Source: Sphingomonas beigongshangi (lineage in GTDB: Bacteria > Pseudomonadota > Alphaproteobacteria > Sphingomonadales > Sphingomonadaceae). Taken from it: 64,000 nt of DNA. Position numbers and translations under genes: made by a program. The notes beneath the pieces are model-generated. The model was not told where the DNA came from. It ran no database searches and saw only the letters and a program-made list of their open reading frames with translations. Below are positions 56,113-64,000 of the stretch, piece by piece. The first letter of the stretch is position 1. Every line of letters starts with the position of its first letter. The stretch lies in contig NZ_JADHDT010000008.1 in assembly GCF_016820445.1 (NCBI RefSeq), forward strand, positions 124,001 to 188,000. The letters run 5' to 3'.

Positions 56113-58082
56113 AACGCCTGCCCCAGCGAGACGTAGACCGCGACGCGGCTGTCGCCCTTCTGCGGATTGAGCGGCGTGCCGAGGTCGAGGCGGATCGGGC
56201 CGAAGTTCGAATAGTAACGCGCGCCGATCCCGGCTCCATATTGGAAGCGGCTCAGCCCCGGCAGCGCGCTGGTGTAGATGTTGCCGCCGTCGAGAAACGG
56301 CACGATGCCGAAATTCCCCTTCACCCTGACGCGGGTTTCGATCGAGAATTCGGCGAGGCTCCGGCCGCCGATCGGGTCGTTGTTGACGTCGCGCGGTCCG
56401 ATCGCCTGATAGCCGTAGCCGCGCACCGACGCGCCGCCCCCCGCGTAGAAGCGCCGCGACGGCGCGATCTGGTCGCGCGGCGCGCCCAGGATCGATCCCA
56501 GCCGTATCCGGCCCGCCAGCACGACGCCGTCGGTCAGCGGATGATAGGCGCTGCCGTCCAGCTGGACGCGGGTATAGCCGAATACCGCGCCCTGCAGCGA
56601 CAGCTCGGGGCTGACGCGGCCGCCCAGACGGAAACCGCGCGTCGGGTTGAGCAGGTCGTCCGAACCGTCGTAGTTGAGGCTGGTCGGCAGCGCGCCGATG
56701 AAGAAGGTGCGCCGCCGCGGCTGCCCGGTCGCGGCGATGACGTCGCGTTCGTCGGAGGCGAGCAGTTCCGCGCCGAAAGACCAGGTCCAGGCCTTCTGGA
56801 AGAAGATGTTGGTCTGCCGTTCCAGATTGCCCGACAGCGAGAAGGTCTTGGCGTCATAGGCGTTGCGCACGGTATGCGCGGCGGCGAATTCGGCGGTGAG
56901 GACGCGGTCGCGACCCTCGAAATTATTGCGGCGAAAGACGATGCTGCCGAGCTGCTCCTGGGTGCCGAGCACGCTGCGCAGAGTCAGTCCGCCTTCGGGC
57001 GGGAAGAGGTTGCGGTGCGTCCAGCTCAGCTCCGCCCGCGCGCCTTCGCCCGTGCCATAGCCCAGCTCGCCCGCGATCGTGTGAGGCGGCGCCGGCTCCA
57101 GCTTGACGCCGACGTCGACTGTCGTGGGATCGGCGGCGCTGTCGATCGGCTTCACCTCTACCGACGAGACAAGGCCGGTCTGGATCAGCGCGCGGCGCAG
57201 ATCGTCCAGCGACGCCGCGTCGTAGCGCTGGCCGGGAGAGAAGCGCGCGATCTCCGCCACATGGTCCATTCCGAAAACCCGGTTGCCGGGCAGCGCGACG
57301 ATCCGGCCGAACCGCCGCTCGGTCCCCGTCGTGACGGGAAGATCGAGCGTCGCCGTCCGCGTCGCATGGTCGACGACCAGTTCCGGCGCACCGACCTCGG
57401 CGAAGGGAAATCCCTGCCGCGACAGATCCGTCTTCAGCCTGGCCTGCCCCGCCACGACCGTATCGGCATTGACCGGGTCGTCCGGCTTGACCCCGAACGC
57501 CTGGCGGAGCGGCGCCGCCTGCGCGCCCGCGCCCACCAGCCCGGCGACGGTGACGCCGCTGAACCGATAGAGCTGCCCCGGCTCCGCCGACAGCACGACG
57601 ACAGGCTTGTCGCCCGGCTCGATCCGGGTCGCGACGCGCGCATCATAATAGCCCTCGCCGCGCAGCAGGGTGGTCAACAGTTCGGCATCCTCGCGCGCGC
57701 GCCGGTCGAGCTGCGCGGCATTGGCGGCGGTCCCGTCATTGGCGTCGAGCGTCGACAATTGCGCGAAGCGGCGGCGCAGCAGCGGCGTTTCGACCGCGTC
57801 GATGCCGTCGATCCGCCAGCCATAGCGCCGCTCCGCCCCCGCATCGTCGGTTCGCGTCGTCGTCGCCGCTGCGCCGGCCGCCGGTGCGCCCGCCCCGGTA
57901 CCGAGATCGGGCCAGGCGACGCCGATGTCGGGCATCGGCGCGAGCGGTGCATTGGGATCGAGCGGCACCGGATCGTCCGTCGGCGGCACGGCGACGGGCG
58001 GCGCCGTCTGCGCACATGCCTGCCCGGAAAGGAGAACCGCGGCAGTCGCGCTCAGCCCGAACCACCCAAAGCGCGCCGTCAT
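56109..58082 (-). CDS. tamA: Omp85-family outer-membrane protein TamA
   Basis: Protein of 657 residues with a signal peptide (FGLSATAAVLLSGQACAQ), a Pro-rich linker, POTRA domains at about 90-310 (RLRGEGYYDARVATRIEPGD, AEPGQLYRFSGVTVAG, TRTATLDLPVTTGTERRFGR) and a beta-barrel of the Omp85 type (GYGTGEGARAELSWTHRNL, FYAGGGASVRGYGYQAIGP carrying the conserved VRGY loop). The chain ends with aromatic VSLGQAF, a normal barrel signal. It pairs with tamB in the TAM complex, with overlapping stop and start. Confidence 0.93.
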   Translation of the reverse strand: MTARFGWFGLSATAAVLLSGQACAQTAPPVAVPPTDDPVPLDPNAPLAPMPDIGVAWPDLGTGAGAPAAGAAATTTRTDDAGAERRYGWRIDGIDAVETPLLRRRFAQLSTLDANDGTAANAAQLDRRAREDAELLTTLLRGEGYYDARVATRIEPGDKPVVVLSAEPGQLYRFSGVTVAGLVGAGAQAAPLRQAFGVKPDDPVNADTVVAGQARLKTDLSRQGFPFAEVGAPELVVDHATRTATLDLPVTTGTERRFGRIVALPGNRVFGMDHVAEIARFSPGQRYDAASLDDLRRALIQTGLVSSVEVKPIDSAADPTTVDVGVKLEPAPPHTIAGELGYGTGEGARAELSWTHRNLFPPEGGLTLRSVLGTQEQLGSIVFRRNNFEGRDRVLTAEFAAAHTVRNAYDAKTFSLSGNLERQTNIFFQKAWTWSFGAELLASDERDVIAATGQPRRRTFFIGALPTSLNYDGSDDLLNPTRGFRLGGRVSPELSLQGAVFGYTRVQLDGSAYHPLTDGVVLAGRIRLGSILGAPRDQIAPSRRFYAGGGASVRGYGYQAIGPRDVNNDPIGGRSLAEFSIETRVRVKGNFGIVPFLDGGNIYTSALPGLSRFQYGAGIGARYYSNFGPIRLDLGTPLNPQKGDSRVAVYVSLGQAF

Positions 58083-58256
58083 GCCATGGTCTGTAGCGCC
58101 CCGCGACGCGGCGCGACAGCCCCGACGTCGGTTGCCCGGGCTTCGGTCCGGCGCGGGACGGGACCGGTGCGGCTCTGGGAGGGTCCGGCGCGGCGATCGG
58201 CGGGACGGCCCCTGCCGATCATCCCGGCAGCATCGCCGGTGCGCCGACGGACCCGA

Positions 58257-58502
58257 TCAGTGCACGGTGCCGGTCGCTTCCTCGCGCGCGAGAAGTTCGA
58301 TCAGCCGCTCGGTCTGCCGCCAGCGGCAGAAATGCACGTGATTGCCGATGTCGCGCATCCGGCCTGCGCGGATCGCAGCCTCCAGCGCGGCATGTTCCCC
58401 GAAATCGGCGAGCAGACTGGCCGCCTCGGTGACCTGGTCGGCGTCGACGACATGGATGGGGGAATCGGCGAAAGGATGCAGCACGGACATGGGTTCGACC
58501 AT
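58257..58502 (-). CDS. Small conserved-looking hypothetical protein
   Basis: An 81-residue frame (from ATG 58502; 58490 also possible) with balanced amino-acid use: ASLLADFGEHAALEAAIRAG and MRDIGNHVHFCRWRQTERLI. The HFCRWRQ and His/Cys-containing segment suggest a folded domain. I do not recognise it; no ribosome binding site is clear. It lies between tamA and a small membrane protein gene. Confidence 0.5.
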   Translation of the reverse strand: MVEPMSVLHPFADSPIHVVDADQVTEAASLLADFGEHAALEAAIRAGRMRDIGNHVHFCRWRQTERLIELLAREEATGTVH

Positions 58503-58651
58503 TACAAGCAATGTGCCAGTTCGCGGGCCGCGACGGCTCGCGGCGGCGTGCGATGGTAAACGGGGCCGGCGCCCGGCGTCCCCGTCTTCCCGCGACGGGA
58601 CGGATCGGCCGTACTGGCGTCCCGCGGCGGGACGTGGCAGGACGCCGCATC

Positions 58652-58822
58652 ATGGCCGACACTCCTCCCTCCGCCGCCGGCGGCGTCCTCATCGCCGTCT
58701 GTTCGATCCTGGGCGCCGTGATCGGATTGGTCGAGGGGCAGGTGACGATCGGATTCCTCGCCGGGCTCGCGATCGGCGGCGGCGGCGCGATCGCGATCTG
58801 GCTGCGCGACCGGCGTCGCTGA
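58652..58822 (+). CDS. Small membrane protein with two hydrophobic segments (56 aa)
   Basis: A 56-residue frame with two glycine-rich hydrophobic stretches (GGVLIAVCSILGAVIGLV, TIGFLAGLAIGGGGAIAIWL) and a basic end (RDRRR). It looks like a hairpin membrane microprotein. AGGA lies about ten bases before the ATG. The function is unknown. It converges on the S24 repressor gene. Confidence 0.55.
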   Translation: MADTPPSAAGGVLIAVCSILGAVIGLVEGQVTIGFLAGLAIGGGGAIAIWLRDRRR

Positions 58823-58840
58823 CCCCCGCTCGCGCGGCGC

Positions 58841-59458
58841 CTATCGCGGCGCCCGCATCAGCCAGACGACGCGACCGATCACCTCGACCGGCCCCGGTGG
58901 AGGCGGTGGCGCGGCGACATTGTCGCTGGTCGCGACCAGCGCACCCCGCCCTGCCCGCACCCGCTTGACCATCACCGCGCCGTCGATGCGGACGACGAAG
59001 ACGCCGCCCTGCGCGTCCGGCCGCGTCTTGGCCTGATCGACGACGATCAGGTCGCCGTCGACGAGCCCCGGCTCCATCGAGTCACCGCGGACGCGCACGA
59101 TCGCCGCCTTGCCGGCGCGCAGGCCGAGATGTCGCGCGAGCGCCGGGTCGATCGCCGCCGTGCCGAGCAGCGTCTCGTTATCGACCAGCGACCCGGGACC
59201 GGCGGACGCGGCGACGTCCAGCCGCGGCAGCGGGAAAGCATTCCGCGGCGGCTCGGCGCCGAGCTCCGCCTCGTCGATGCCGAAGAAATCCGCCAGCCTG
59301 CGACGGTCGTCCGCCGCCAGTGAACGCGGCGAACCCCGGGTCACGAACTGATGGAGGTACGCGGCGTTGCGGCCGAGCATCGCCGACAGCGCCGCCAGGC
59401 TGACGCCGCGCGCCTCCGTCAGCGCACGCAAGCGCGCCCTTGGATCGTGTCGCTCCAC
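58841..59458 (-). CDS. HTH plus S24 peptidase repressor (LexA/CI-like)
   Basis: Protein of 205 residues. The N-terminal HTH is a Cro/CI-type (LRALTEARGVSLAALSAMLGRNAAYLHQF, about 10-38, given in outline). The C-terminal S24 domain keeps the catalytic pair Ser127 (GDSMEPGLVDGDL) and Lys165 (VMVKRV), and an Ala-Gly dipeptide at 86-87 in ASAGPG is a plausible self-cleavage site. It is therefore likely a RecA-responsive repressor of a small regulon, not LexA itself. A perfect-arm palindrome lies 15 bases before its start, suggesting autoregulation, and the two genes across it are candidate targets. No phage genes lie nearby. Confidence 0.88.
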   Translation of the reverse strand: MERHDPRARLRALTEARGVSLAALSAMLGRNAAYLHQFVTRGSPRSLAADDRRRLADFFGIDEAELGAEPPRNAFPLPRLDVAASAGPGSLVDNETLLGTAAIDPALARHLGLRAGKAAIVRVRGDSMEPGLVDGDLIVVDQAKTRPDAQGGVFVVRIDGAVMVKRVRAGRGALVATSDNVAAPPPPPGPVEVIGRVVWLMRAPR

Positions 59459-59473
59459 GTCAGGACGGTACCG

Positions 59474-59488
59474 TAGGAAAATTTCCTA
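59474..59488. promoter_or_regulatory. Operator candidate TAGGAAA-N-TTTCCTA for the S24 repressor
   Basis: TAGGAAA (59474-59480), A, TTTCCTA (59482-59488) is a 15-base palindrome in the 90-base gap between the S24 repressor and the divergent two-gene unit. It begins 15 bases upstream of the repressor start and 61 before the plus-strand gene, matching a shared control site. Confidence 0.75.
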
Positions 59489-59548
59489 GACAAGTTGGAT
59501 TTGAGAGAACATTTCAAGAACACGAGATTCGGACTCGGGAGGGAGACG

Positions 59549-59725
59549 ATGACATTGCTCGCCGACATCAATGCCTATCTGCGACGTCACGGGATGAAGC
59601 CCAGCGTGTTCGGCCGACTGGCGGTCAACGACCCGCGGCTGGTCCGCGACCTTCGCGAAGGCCGGCTGCCGCGCGCCGCGCTGACCGCGCGCGTCCGCGC
59701 CTTCATGGGGGAGCAACGACCGTGA
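59549..59725 (+). CDS. Small helical (probable DNA-binding) protein divergent from the S24 repressor
   Basis: A 58-residue basic protein, MTLLADINAYLRRHGMKPSVF through VNDPRLVRDLREGRLPRAAL, with a helix-turn-helix-like layout. An excellent ribosome binding site (GGGAGGGAGA) precedes the ATG. Similar short proteins in alphaproteobacteria carry the N-D-P-R-L/F-V-x-D-L-R motif, but I know of no established role. It shares a promoter region with the repressor and overlaps the next gene by four bases, so it is probably under the same operator. Confidence 0.75.
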   Translation: MTLLADINAYLRRHGMKPSVFGRLAVNDPRLVRDLREGRLPRAALTARVRAFMGEQRP

Positions 59726-60030
59726 CTTTTGTGAACTTCCATCTTGGAGCAATCGCACGGTTGCTGCGCGCGTTGCACCAAAATGCCGAGACATATCAAG
59801 TCGCTATCGAGGTTATCGGCCACGAGGAGCAGCCGTGGGCAAGCGCGACCTTCGCGGGGCACCGCCTGCGCCTGACGCTCGCGCTGGGGGGCGGTGATCG
59901 CCAGTGCTGGCTGTCGGCGCTGCCGCTGGCGGAACTGCCGGTACGCGGCGCCTTCGTCGCCGATCTGCACGTCGAGCATCGGACCGAAGACACCGCGAGG
60001 GTCGCGATCCTCCTGATCGACGACGCATGA
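59722..60030 (+). CDS. Hypothetical protein, second gene of the S24-controlled pair
   Basis: A 102-residue protein from a GTG at 59722 that overlaps the previous stop (GTGA). The product reads as a compact alpha/beta fold: LGAIARLLRALHQNAETYQV, WASATFAGHRLRLTLALGGG and AFVADLHVEHRTEDTARVAI. No motif or family was recognised. GGGGGAG lies about nine bases ahead. Its job is probably tied to the small upstream gene and the divergent repressor. Confidence 0.65.
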   Translation: MTFVNFHLGAIARLLRALHQNAETYQVAIEVIGHEEQPWASATFAGHRLRLTLALGGGDRQCWLSALPLAELPVRGAFVADLHVEHRTEDTARVAILLIDDA

Positions 60031-60050
60031 TCGTCGCGCTCATCAAGACT

Positions 60051-60068
60051 TGATATAATGTAACATGA
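60051..60068 (+). promoter_or_regulatory. Perfect -10 box within a Zur-like imperfect palindrome upstream of the TonB receptor
   Basis: TATAAT at 60054-60059 is a perfect -10 element but no good -35 element lies 16-18 bases upstream. It is embedded in TGATATAATGTAACATGA, an AT-rich imperfect dyad resembling zinc-uptake (Zur) or Fur-type boxes. Position about 50 bases before the receptor start suits metal-repressed expression. The match is by eye only. Confidence 0.35.
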
Positions 60069-60117
60069 CGTCTAGGTGACCGCCGACTAACTCGTCGTTC
60101 AGTTGCTTGGAGTATCG

Positions 60118-62241
60118 ATGATCACGCCCATCCTGCTCGCCGGCGTCGCCGCGCTCGCGCTGCCCGCCCTACCGCTCGCCGACCAGGCCGCGCAGCAGGA
60201 CCAGCGGCGCGACATCATCGTCACCGCGCCGGTCGATCAGAGCGAGCGCGACGTCCTGCAGGGAACCACCGTGCTGTCGGGCGAGGCGCTGACGCGCGAA
60301 CTGCGCCCGACGATCGGCGAGACGCTGGCCCGTCAGCCGGGCGTATCCGCGACGTCGTTCGGCCCCAGCGCGTCGCGCCCGATCCTCCGCGGCTTTCAGG
60401 GCGATCGCGTCCGCGTGCTGACCGACGGCATCGGCTCGATCGACGTCAGCAACACCAGCGTCGATCATGCGGTGATCATCGACCCGTTGCTCGCCGAACG
60501 GGTCGAGGTGCTCCGCGGCCCCTCCGCGCTGCTGTTCGGATCGTCGGCCGTCGGCGGCGTCGTCAACGTGATCGACACCCGCATCCCGCGCAGCGTGCCG
60601 CGCGACGGCTATCGCCTGAACGGTATCGCCAATTACGGCTCGGCTGCGGATGAACGCTCGGCCGGCGCGGCGGGCGACGTCGCGGTCGGGGAGCATCTCG
60701 TCCTGCACGCCGATGGTTCCTACCTCAAGTCCGACGATCTGCGGACCGGGCGCGGCTATCTGCTCTCGCCGCAGGCGCGCGCCGCCGCGCTCAGCCAGGT
60801 CGGCCTGCCGCAGCCGGACGCAGAGGAGCCGATCGACTTCGCCGCCGCCGCACGCTTGCGCGGCCGTTTGCCCAATTCCGCCGCCGAGACCTGGACCGCG
60901 GGTGCGGGCGCATCAATCATCACCGACACCGGCAATCTCGGCGTCAGCTACAGCCACTATGACAGCCTGTACGGGGTGCCGATCCGCTACGCGACCGCCG
61001 TCGGCCAGGCTCAGGAGGCGCCGCGCCTGTCCGTGGTCCAGAACCGCGTCGACCTGCGCGGCGAGGTACAGACCGGCGGCGGCTTTCTCGACCGCATCCG
61101 CATCCGCGCCGGTCAGGCGACCTATCGCCATTTCGAGCTGGGTGAGGACGGCAGCGTCGGCACCGCCTTCTTCAACAACGGGCTCGAAGGGCGGCTGGAA
61201 CTGGTCCAGGCCAATCGCGGCGGCTGGCAGGGCGCGAGCGGCGTCCAGTATTTCAATCGCCAGTTCGACGTGAAGGGCGACGAGGCCTTCCTGCCAAGGA
61301 ACGAGACCAACCAGACGGGCTTCTTCACACTCCAGCAATTTGCCAGCGGCCCGTTCCGCGCGGAGGGAGGCCTGCGCTACGAGGTGAGCGATCTTGCCGC
61401 GCGCACGCCCGCCGGCGACCTCCGCTTCTTCGCCGGCAAGCGCCATTTCGACGCGGTGTCGGGGTCGCTTGGCGCGTCCTACGCGGTGACCAACACGATC
61501 CGCATTGGCCTCAACGGTTCGCGCACGGAGCGCGCGCCCTCGGCGGAGGAGCTGTTCGCGAACGGCGCCCACGCCGGGACGCAGGCGTATGAGCTCGGCA
61601 ATCCGGACTTCCGCCTCGAAAAGTCGTGGGGGCTCGAGGCGACGCTGCACGCGCACGGTCCGGGTTTCAGCCTCGACGCATCGGCCTATTACAACTGGTT
61701 CACCAACTACATCTCTGAAAACCAGGTCGATCAGGCGGTCTGCGCCGCGGCAGCCGCGCCGTCCGGCCGCGTCGTCGATCTGCCCTGTTTCCAGTATCAA
61801 CAGCGCGATGCCCGCTATTGGGGCTTCGAGGCGGACGGATCGGTGAAGCTAGGGCAGCTCGGCGGCTATGCGATCAATGCCGACCTGCTCGGCGACTATG
61901 TCCGCGCGACGATCGTCGACCAGGGGCCGGTGCCGCGCATCCCGCCCGCGCGCCTGCTCGGCGGCATCGAGGCGCAGGGCGACCGGCTGAGCGGCCGGGT
62001 CGAGGTGGAACACGCCTTCGCGCAAGGCCGGATCGCGGCCTTCGAAACCCGCACGCCGGCCTATACGATGGTCAACGCGTCGGTGTCGCTGAAGCCCTTC
62101 GGCGCGGACAGCAGGACCAGTCTGCTGCTCTCGGCCAACAACGTCTTCGACGTGGTCGCCCGGCGGCATTCCAGCTTCCTGAAGGACTTTGCCCCCCTCG
62201 CTGGCCGCGATCTGCGCGCGACGCTGCGCTTCGGCCTGTGA
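60118..62241 (+). CDS. TonB-dependent outer-membrane receptor, ZnuD-like
   Basis: Receptor of 707 residues with a signal peptide (MITPILLAGVAALALPALPL), plug domain starting near RDIIVTAPVDQSERDVLQGT with the TonB-box-like IIVTA, and a 22-strand-type barrel. The plug has RPILRGFQGDRVRVLTDGIG, VEVLRGPSALLFGSSAVGGV; the C-terminus has RRHSSFLKDFAPLAGRDLRA and a final Leu. The RxHxSxLKDxAPxxGR segment and DVSNTSVDHAV-like plug loop resemble the zinc receptor ZnuD family. Zinc or another metal chelate is the inferred substrate. The ATG at 60118 has GGAG six bases ahead. Confidence 0.9.
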   Translation: MITPILLAGVAALALPALPLADQAAQQDQRRDIIVTAPVDQSERDVLQGTTVLSGEALTRELRPTIGETLARQPGVSATSFGPSASRPILRGFQGDRVRVLTDGIGSIDVSNTSVDHAVIIDPLLAERVEVLRGPSALLFGSSAVGGVVNVIDTRIPRSVPRDGYRLNGIANYGSAADERSAGAAGDVAVGEHLVLHADGSYLKSDDLRTGRGYLLSPQARAAALSQVGLPQPDAEEPIDFAAAARLRGRLPNSAAETWTAGAGASIITDTGNLGVSYSHYDSLYGVPIRYATAVGQAQEAPRLSVVQNRVDLRGEVQTGGGFLDRIRIRAGQATYRHFELGEDGSVGTAFFNNGLEGRLELVQANRGGWQGASGVQYFNRQFDVKGDEAFLPRNETNQTGFFTLQQFASGPFRAEGGLRYEVSDLAARTPAGDLRFFAGKRHFDAVSGSLGASYAVTNTIRIGLNGSRTERAPSAEELFANGAHAGTQAYELGNPDFRLEKSWGLEATLHAHGPGFSLDASAYYNWFTNYISENQVDQAVCAAAAAPSGRVVDLPCFQYQQRDARYWGFEADGSVKLGQLGGYAINADLLGDYVRATIVDQGPVPRIPPARLLGGIEAQGDRLSGRVEVEHAFAQGRIAAFETRTPAYTMVNASVSLKPFGADSRTSLLLSANNVFDVVARRHSSFLKDFAPLAGRDLRATLRFGL

Positions 62242-62331
62242 CGGACCTGCCGCTTCCGCCGGCCGGCGGGGAAGGTGGTTGCCTCCCCGCCGCAACCGCC
62301 GTACCGGACCCTCCAAAAGGAGAGTGAGACG

Positions 62332-63516
62332 ATGGCCGGCATGGGCAAGTTCGACTGGGCGGACCCGTTCCTGCTCGACGAGCAGCTAAGCGAAGACGAA
62401 CGCATGATCCGCGACACCGCGCGCGCTTATGCGCAGGACCGGCTCGCGCCCCGCATCGTCGAGGCCTTCCAGCACGAGCACACCGACCCGGCGATCTTCC
62501 GCGAAATGGGCGAACTCGGCCTGCTCGGCCCGACGATCCCGGAGGAATTCGGCGGCGTCGGCGCCAGCTATGTCGCCTATGGCCTCGTCGCCCGCGAGGT
62601 GGAGCGGATCGACTCGGGCTACCGCTCGATGATGAGCGTCCAGTCGAGCCTCGTCATGTATCCGATCCACGCCTATGGATCGGACGAGCAGCGCCGCAAG
62701 TATCTGCCGCGGCTCGCGAGCGGCGAATGGATCGGCTGTTTCGGCCTGACCGAACCCGACGCCGGATCAGATCCGGGCGGCATGACGACCCGCGCGACCA
62801 AGGTCGACGGCGGCTATCTGATCTCCGGCGCCAAGACCTGGATTTCGAACAGCCCGATCGCCGACGTATTCGTCATTTGGGCGAAGAGCGACGCGCATGG
62901 CGGCGCGATCCGCGGCTTCGTGCTCGAAAAGGGCATGAAGGGCCTGTCCGCGCCCAAGATCGAGGGCAAGCTCAGCCTGCGCGCGTCGATCACCGGCATG
63001 GTGATGATGGACGAGGTCGCGGTCGGCGAGGACGCCCTTTTGCCCAACGTCGAGGGCCTGAAGGGTCCCTTCGGCTGTCTCAACCGGGCGCGCTACGGGA
63101 TCAGCTGGGGTTCGCTCGGCGCGGCGGAATTCTGCTTCCACGCCGCGCGGCAATATGGGCTCGACCGCAAGCAGTTCGGCACGCCGCTCGCCGGGCGCCA
63201 GCTGTACCAGAAGAAGCTCGCCGATATGGAGACCGAGATCGCACTCGGGCTGCAGGCTTCGTTGCGCGTCGGTCGCCTGATGGACGAAGGCCGCTTCGCG
63301 CCGGAGATGGTCTCGATCGTCAAGCGCAACAATGTCGGCAAGGCGCTCGACATCGCCCGCACCGCGCGCGACATGCACGGCGGCAACGGCATCTCCGGCG
63401 AATATCAGGTCATGCGTCACGTCATGAACCTGGAGACGGTCAACACCTACGAGGGCGCGCACGACGTCCACGCGCTGATCCTCGGCCGCGCCATCACCGG
63501 GATCGCCGCGTTTTGA
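62332..63516 (+). CDS. Glutaryl-CoA dehydrogenase
   Basis: FAD acyl-CoA dehydrogenase of 394 residues. Motifs are [12 protein letters not shown] (FAD/substrate loop), [16 protein letters not shown] and a catalytic Glu, E374 in [19 protein letters not shown], which with the MSVQSSLVM helix is typical of glutaryl-CoA dehydrogenase (lysine and tryptophan breakdown). The N-terminus starts [34 protein letters not shown] lies before the ATG. It overlaps a CoA-transferase gene, matching a glutarate activation and oxidation pair. Confidence 0.92.
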   Translation: MAGMGKFDWADPFLLDEQLSEDERMIRDTARAYAQDRLAPRIVEAFQHEHTDPAIFREMGELGLLGPTIPEEFGGVGASYVAYGLVAREVERIDSGYRSMMSVQSSLVMYPIHAYGSDEQRRKYLPRLASGEWIGCFGLTEPDAGSDPGGMTTRATKVDGGYLISGAKTWISNSPIADVFVIWAKSDAHGGAIRGFVLEKGMKGLSAPKIEGKLSLRASITGMVMMDEVAVGEDALLPNVEGLKGPFGCLNRARYGISWGSLGAAEFCFHAARQYGLDRKQFGTPLAGRQLYQKKLADMETEIALGLQASLRVGRLMDEGRFAPEMVSIVKRNNVGKALDIARTARDMHGGNGISGEYQVMRHVMNLETVNTYEGAHDVHALILGRAITGIAAF

Positions 63517-64000
63517 GCGACGGCGGGCCAGCCCCCTCCCCCTCCGGGGCGGGCTGCGCGTCGGCCCCCCTCGCCGGGCTCAGGGTCCTCGAGCTCGCCC
63601 GCATCCTCGCCGGCCCCTGGGCCGGACAGGTGCTCGCCGATCTCGGGGCTGAGGTCACCAAGATCGAAGCGCCCGCCGGCGACGACACCCGCACCTGGGG
63701 CCCGCCGTTCGTCACCAATCCCGACGGCAGCCGCGACGCCGCCTATTTCCACGCCTGCAACCGCGGCAAGACGAGCAACGTCGTCGATTTCACGACGGCG
63801 GAGGGTCAGGCGCGGATCAGGGCGCTGGCCGCCGAATCCGACGTGCTGATCGAGAATTTCAAGGTCGGCGGCCTCGCCAAATACGGCCTCGACTATGCCA
63901 GCCTGTCCGCGCTCAACCCGCGCCTCGTCTATTGCTCGATCACCGGCTTCGGGCAGGACGGCCCCTATGCCGCCCGCGCGGGCTATGATTACATCGTCCA
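63513..64000 (+). CDS. Family III (CaiB/BaiF) CoA-transferase, 3' end beyond the window
   Basis: The first 162 codons of a CaiB/BaiF-type enzyme: [52 protein letters not shown] and [13 protein letters not shown]. The catalytic Asp lies past the window edge. It probably starts at the TTG at 63513, overlapping the glutaryl-CoA dehydrogenase stop (TTGA); no other in-frame start precedes the conserved region well. Next to that gene it is likely a succinyl-CoA:glutarate CoA-transferase, a role inferred from context only. Confidence 0.88.
   Translation, partial: MSDGGPAPSPSGAGCASAPLAGLRVLELARILAGPWAGQVLADLGAEVTKIEAPAGDDTRTWGPPFVTNPDGSRDAAYFHACNRGKTSNVVDFTTAEGQARIRALAAESDVLIENFKVGGLAKYGLDYASLSALNPRLVYCSITGFGQDGPYAARAGYDYIV

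Noticed and set aside
54307..56136. A 609-codon plus-strand frame opposite tamB
   Set aside because: Repeated Arg/Gly-rich translation with no family; shadow of tamB.

Overview
The window is about 64 kb of GC-rich chromosomal DNA from an alphaproteobacterium, most likely a Sphingomonas or close relative in the Sphingomonadaceae. Support comes from the gene content and order: recG/sdhE/mfd, a DivL-type kinase next to tsaE-amgK-murU-addB-addA-trxA, ahcY with yqgE, YXWGXW and CC0125/CC1285-type envelope proteins, and many TonB/Omp85 outer-membrane genes. No rRNA, CRISPR array, integrase, transposase or prophage module was seen. Genes are dense, often overlap by ATGA, and run in both directions. 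The window looks like ordinary core genome with small accessory patches.

Layout. 1-2.1 kb: the 3' end of an NlpD-like LytM gene, tyrS and a lone PilZ gene. 2.1-3.8 kb: an AT-rich gene-poor stretch, then an exported YXWGXW protein. 4-13.2 kb: recG (minus), then sdhE, mfd, a small exported peptide and secA (plus); inverted GC-rich repeats lie between sdhE and mfd. 13.4-15.7 kb: a lipoprotein, yjbQ, three very small proteins and tRNA-Asn(GTT). 15.8-17.6 kb: moaA-nadK, translationally coupled. 17.7-22.9 kb: an EAL phosphodiesterase, a SnoaL-like protein, a TonB-type protein, argJ and an inositol-monophosphatase-family gene. 23.2-34.6 kb: a long minus-strand run, divL, tsaE, amgK, murU, addB, addA, trxA, joining cell-cycle signalling, tRNA modification, peptidoglycan recycling and recombination repair. 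34.7-37.5 kb: ahcY behind a 20-bp palindromic operator candidate, yqgE, and a peroxiredoxin.

37.6-48.2 kb: AMP nucleosidase, a histone-H1-like basic protein, a SIMPL protein and an M2 dipeptidase, an alpha/beta hydrolase, asd with a GFA protein, and one large GH18-CE4-GT2 fusion protein for an exopolysaccharide. 48.4-52 kb: a quinone oxidoreductase, an aldehyde dehydrogenase, and a DUF4188 gene diverging from its probable TetR regulator across two perfect GTTTAC-N3-GTAAAC operators. 52-58.1 kb: tamA-tamB. 58.2-60 kb: small genes and an S24 (LexA/CI-like) repressor with its own palindromic operator, diverging from two unknown genes. 60.1-64 kb: a ZnuD-like TonB receptor, glutaryl-CoA dehydrogenase, and the start of a family III CoA-transferase cut by the window edge.

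No wholly new defence or mobile system is apparent. The most informative items are the TetR/DUF4188 double operator, the three-domain polysaccharide enzyme, the S24 repressor module with two unknown genes, the palindrome upstream of ahcY, the small exported ORF in the secM position before secA, and the DivL kinase with Tyr in place of the phospho-His. Function calls rest on reading motifs by eye; no database search was run.
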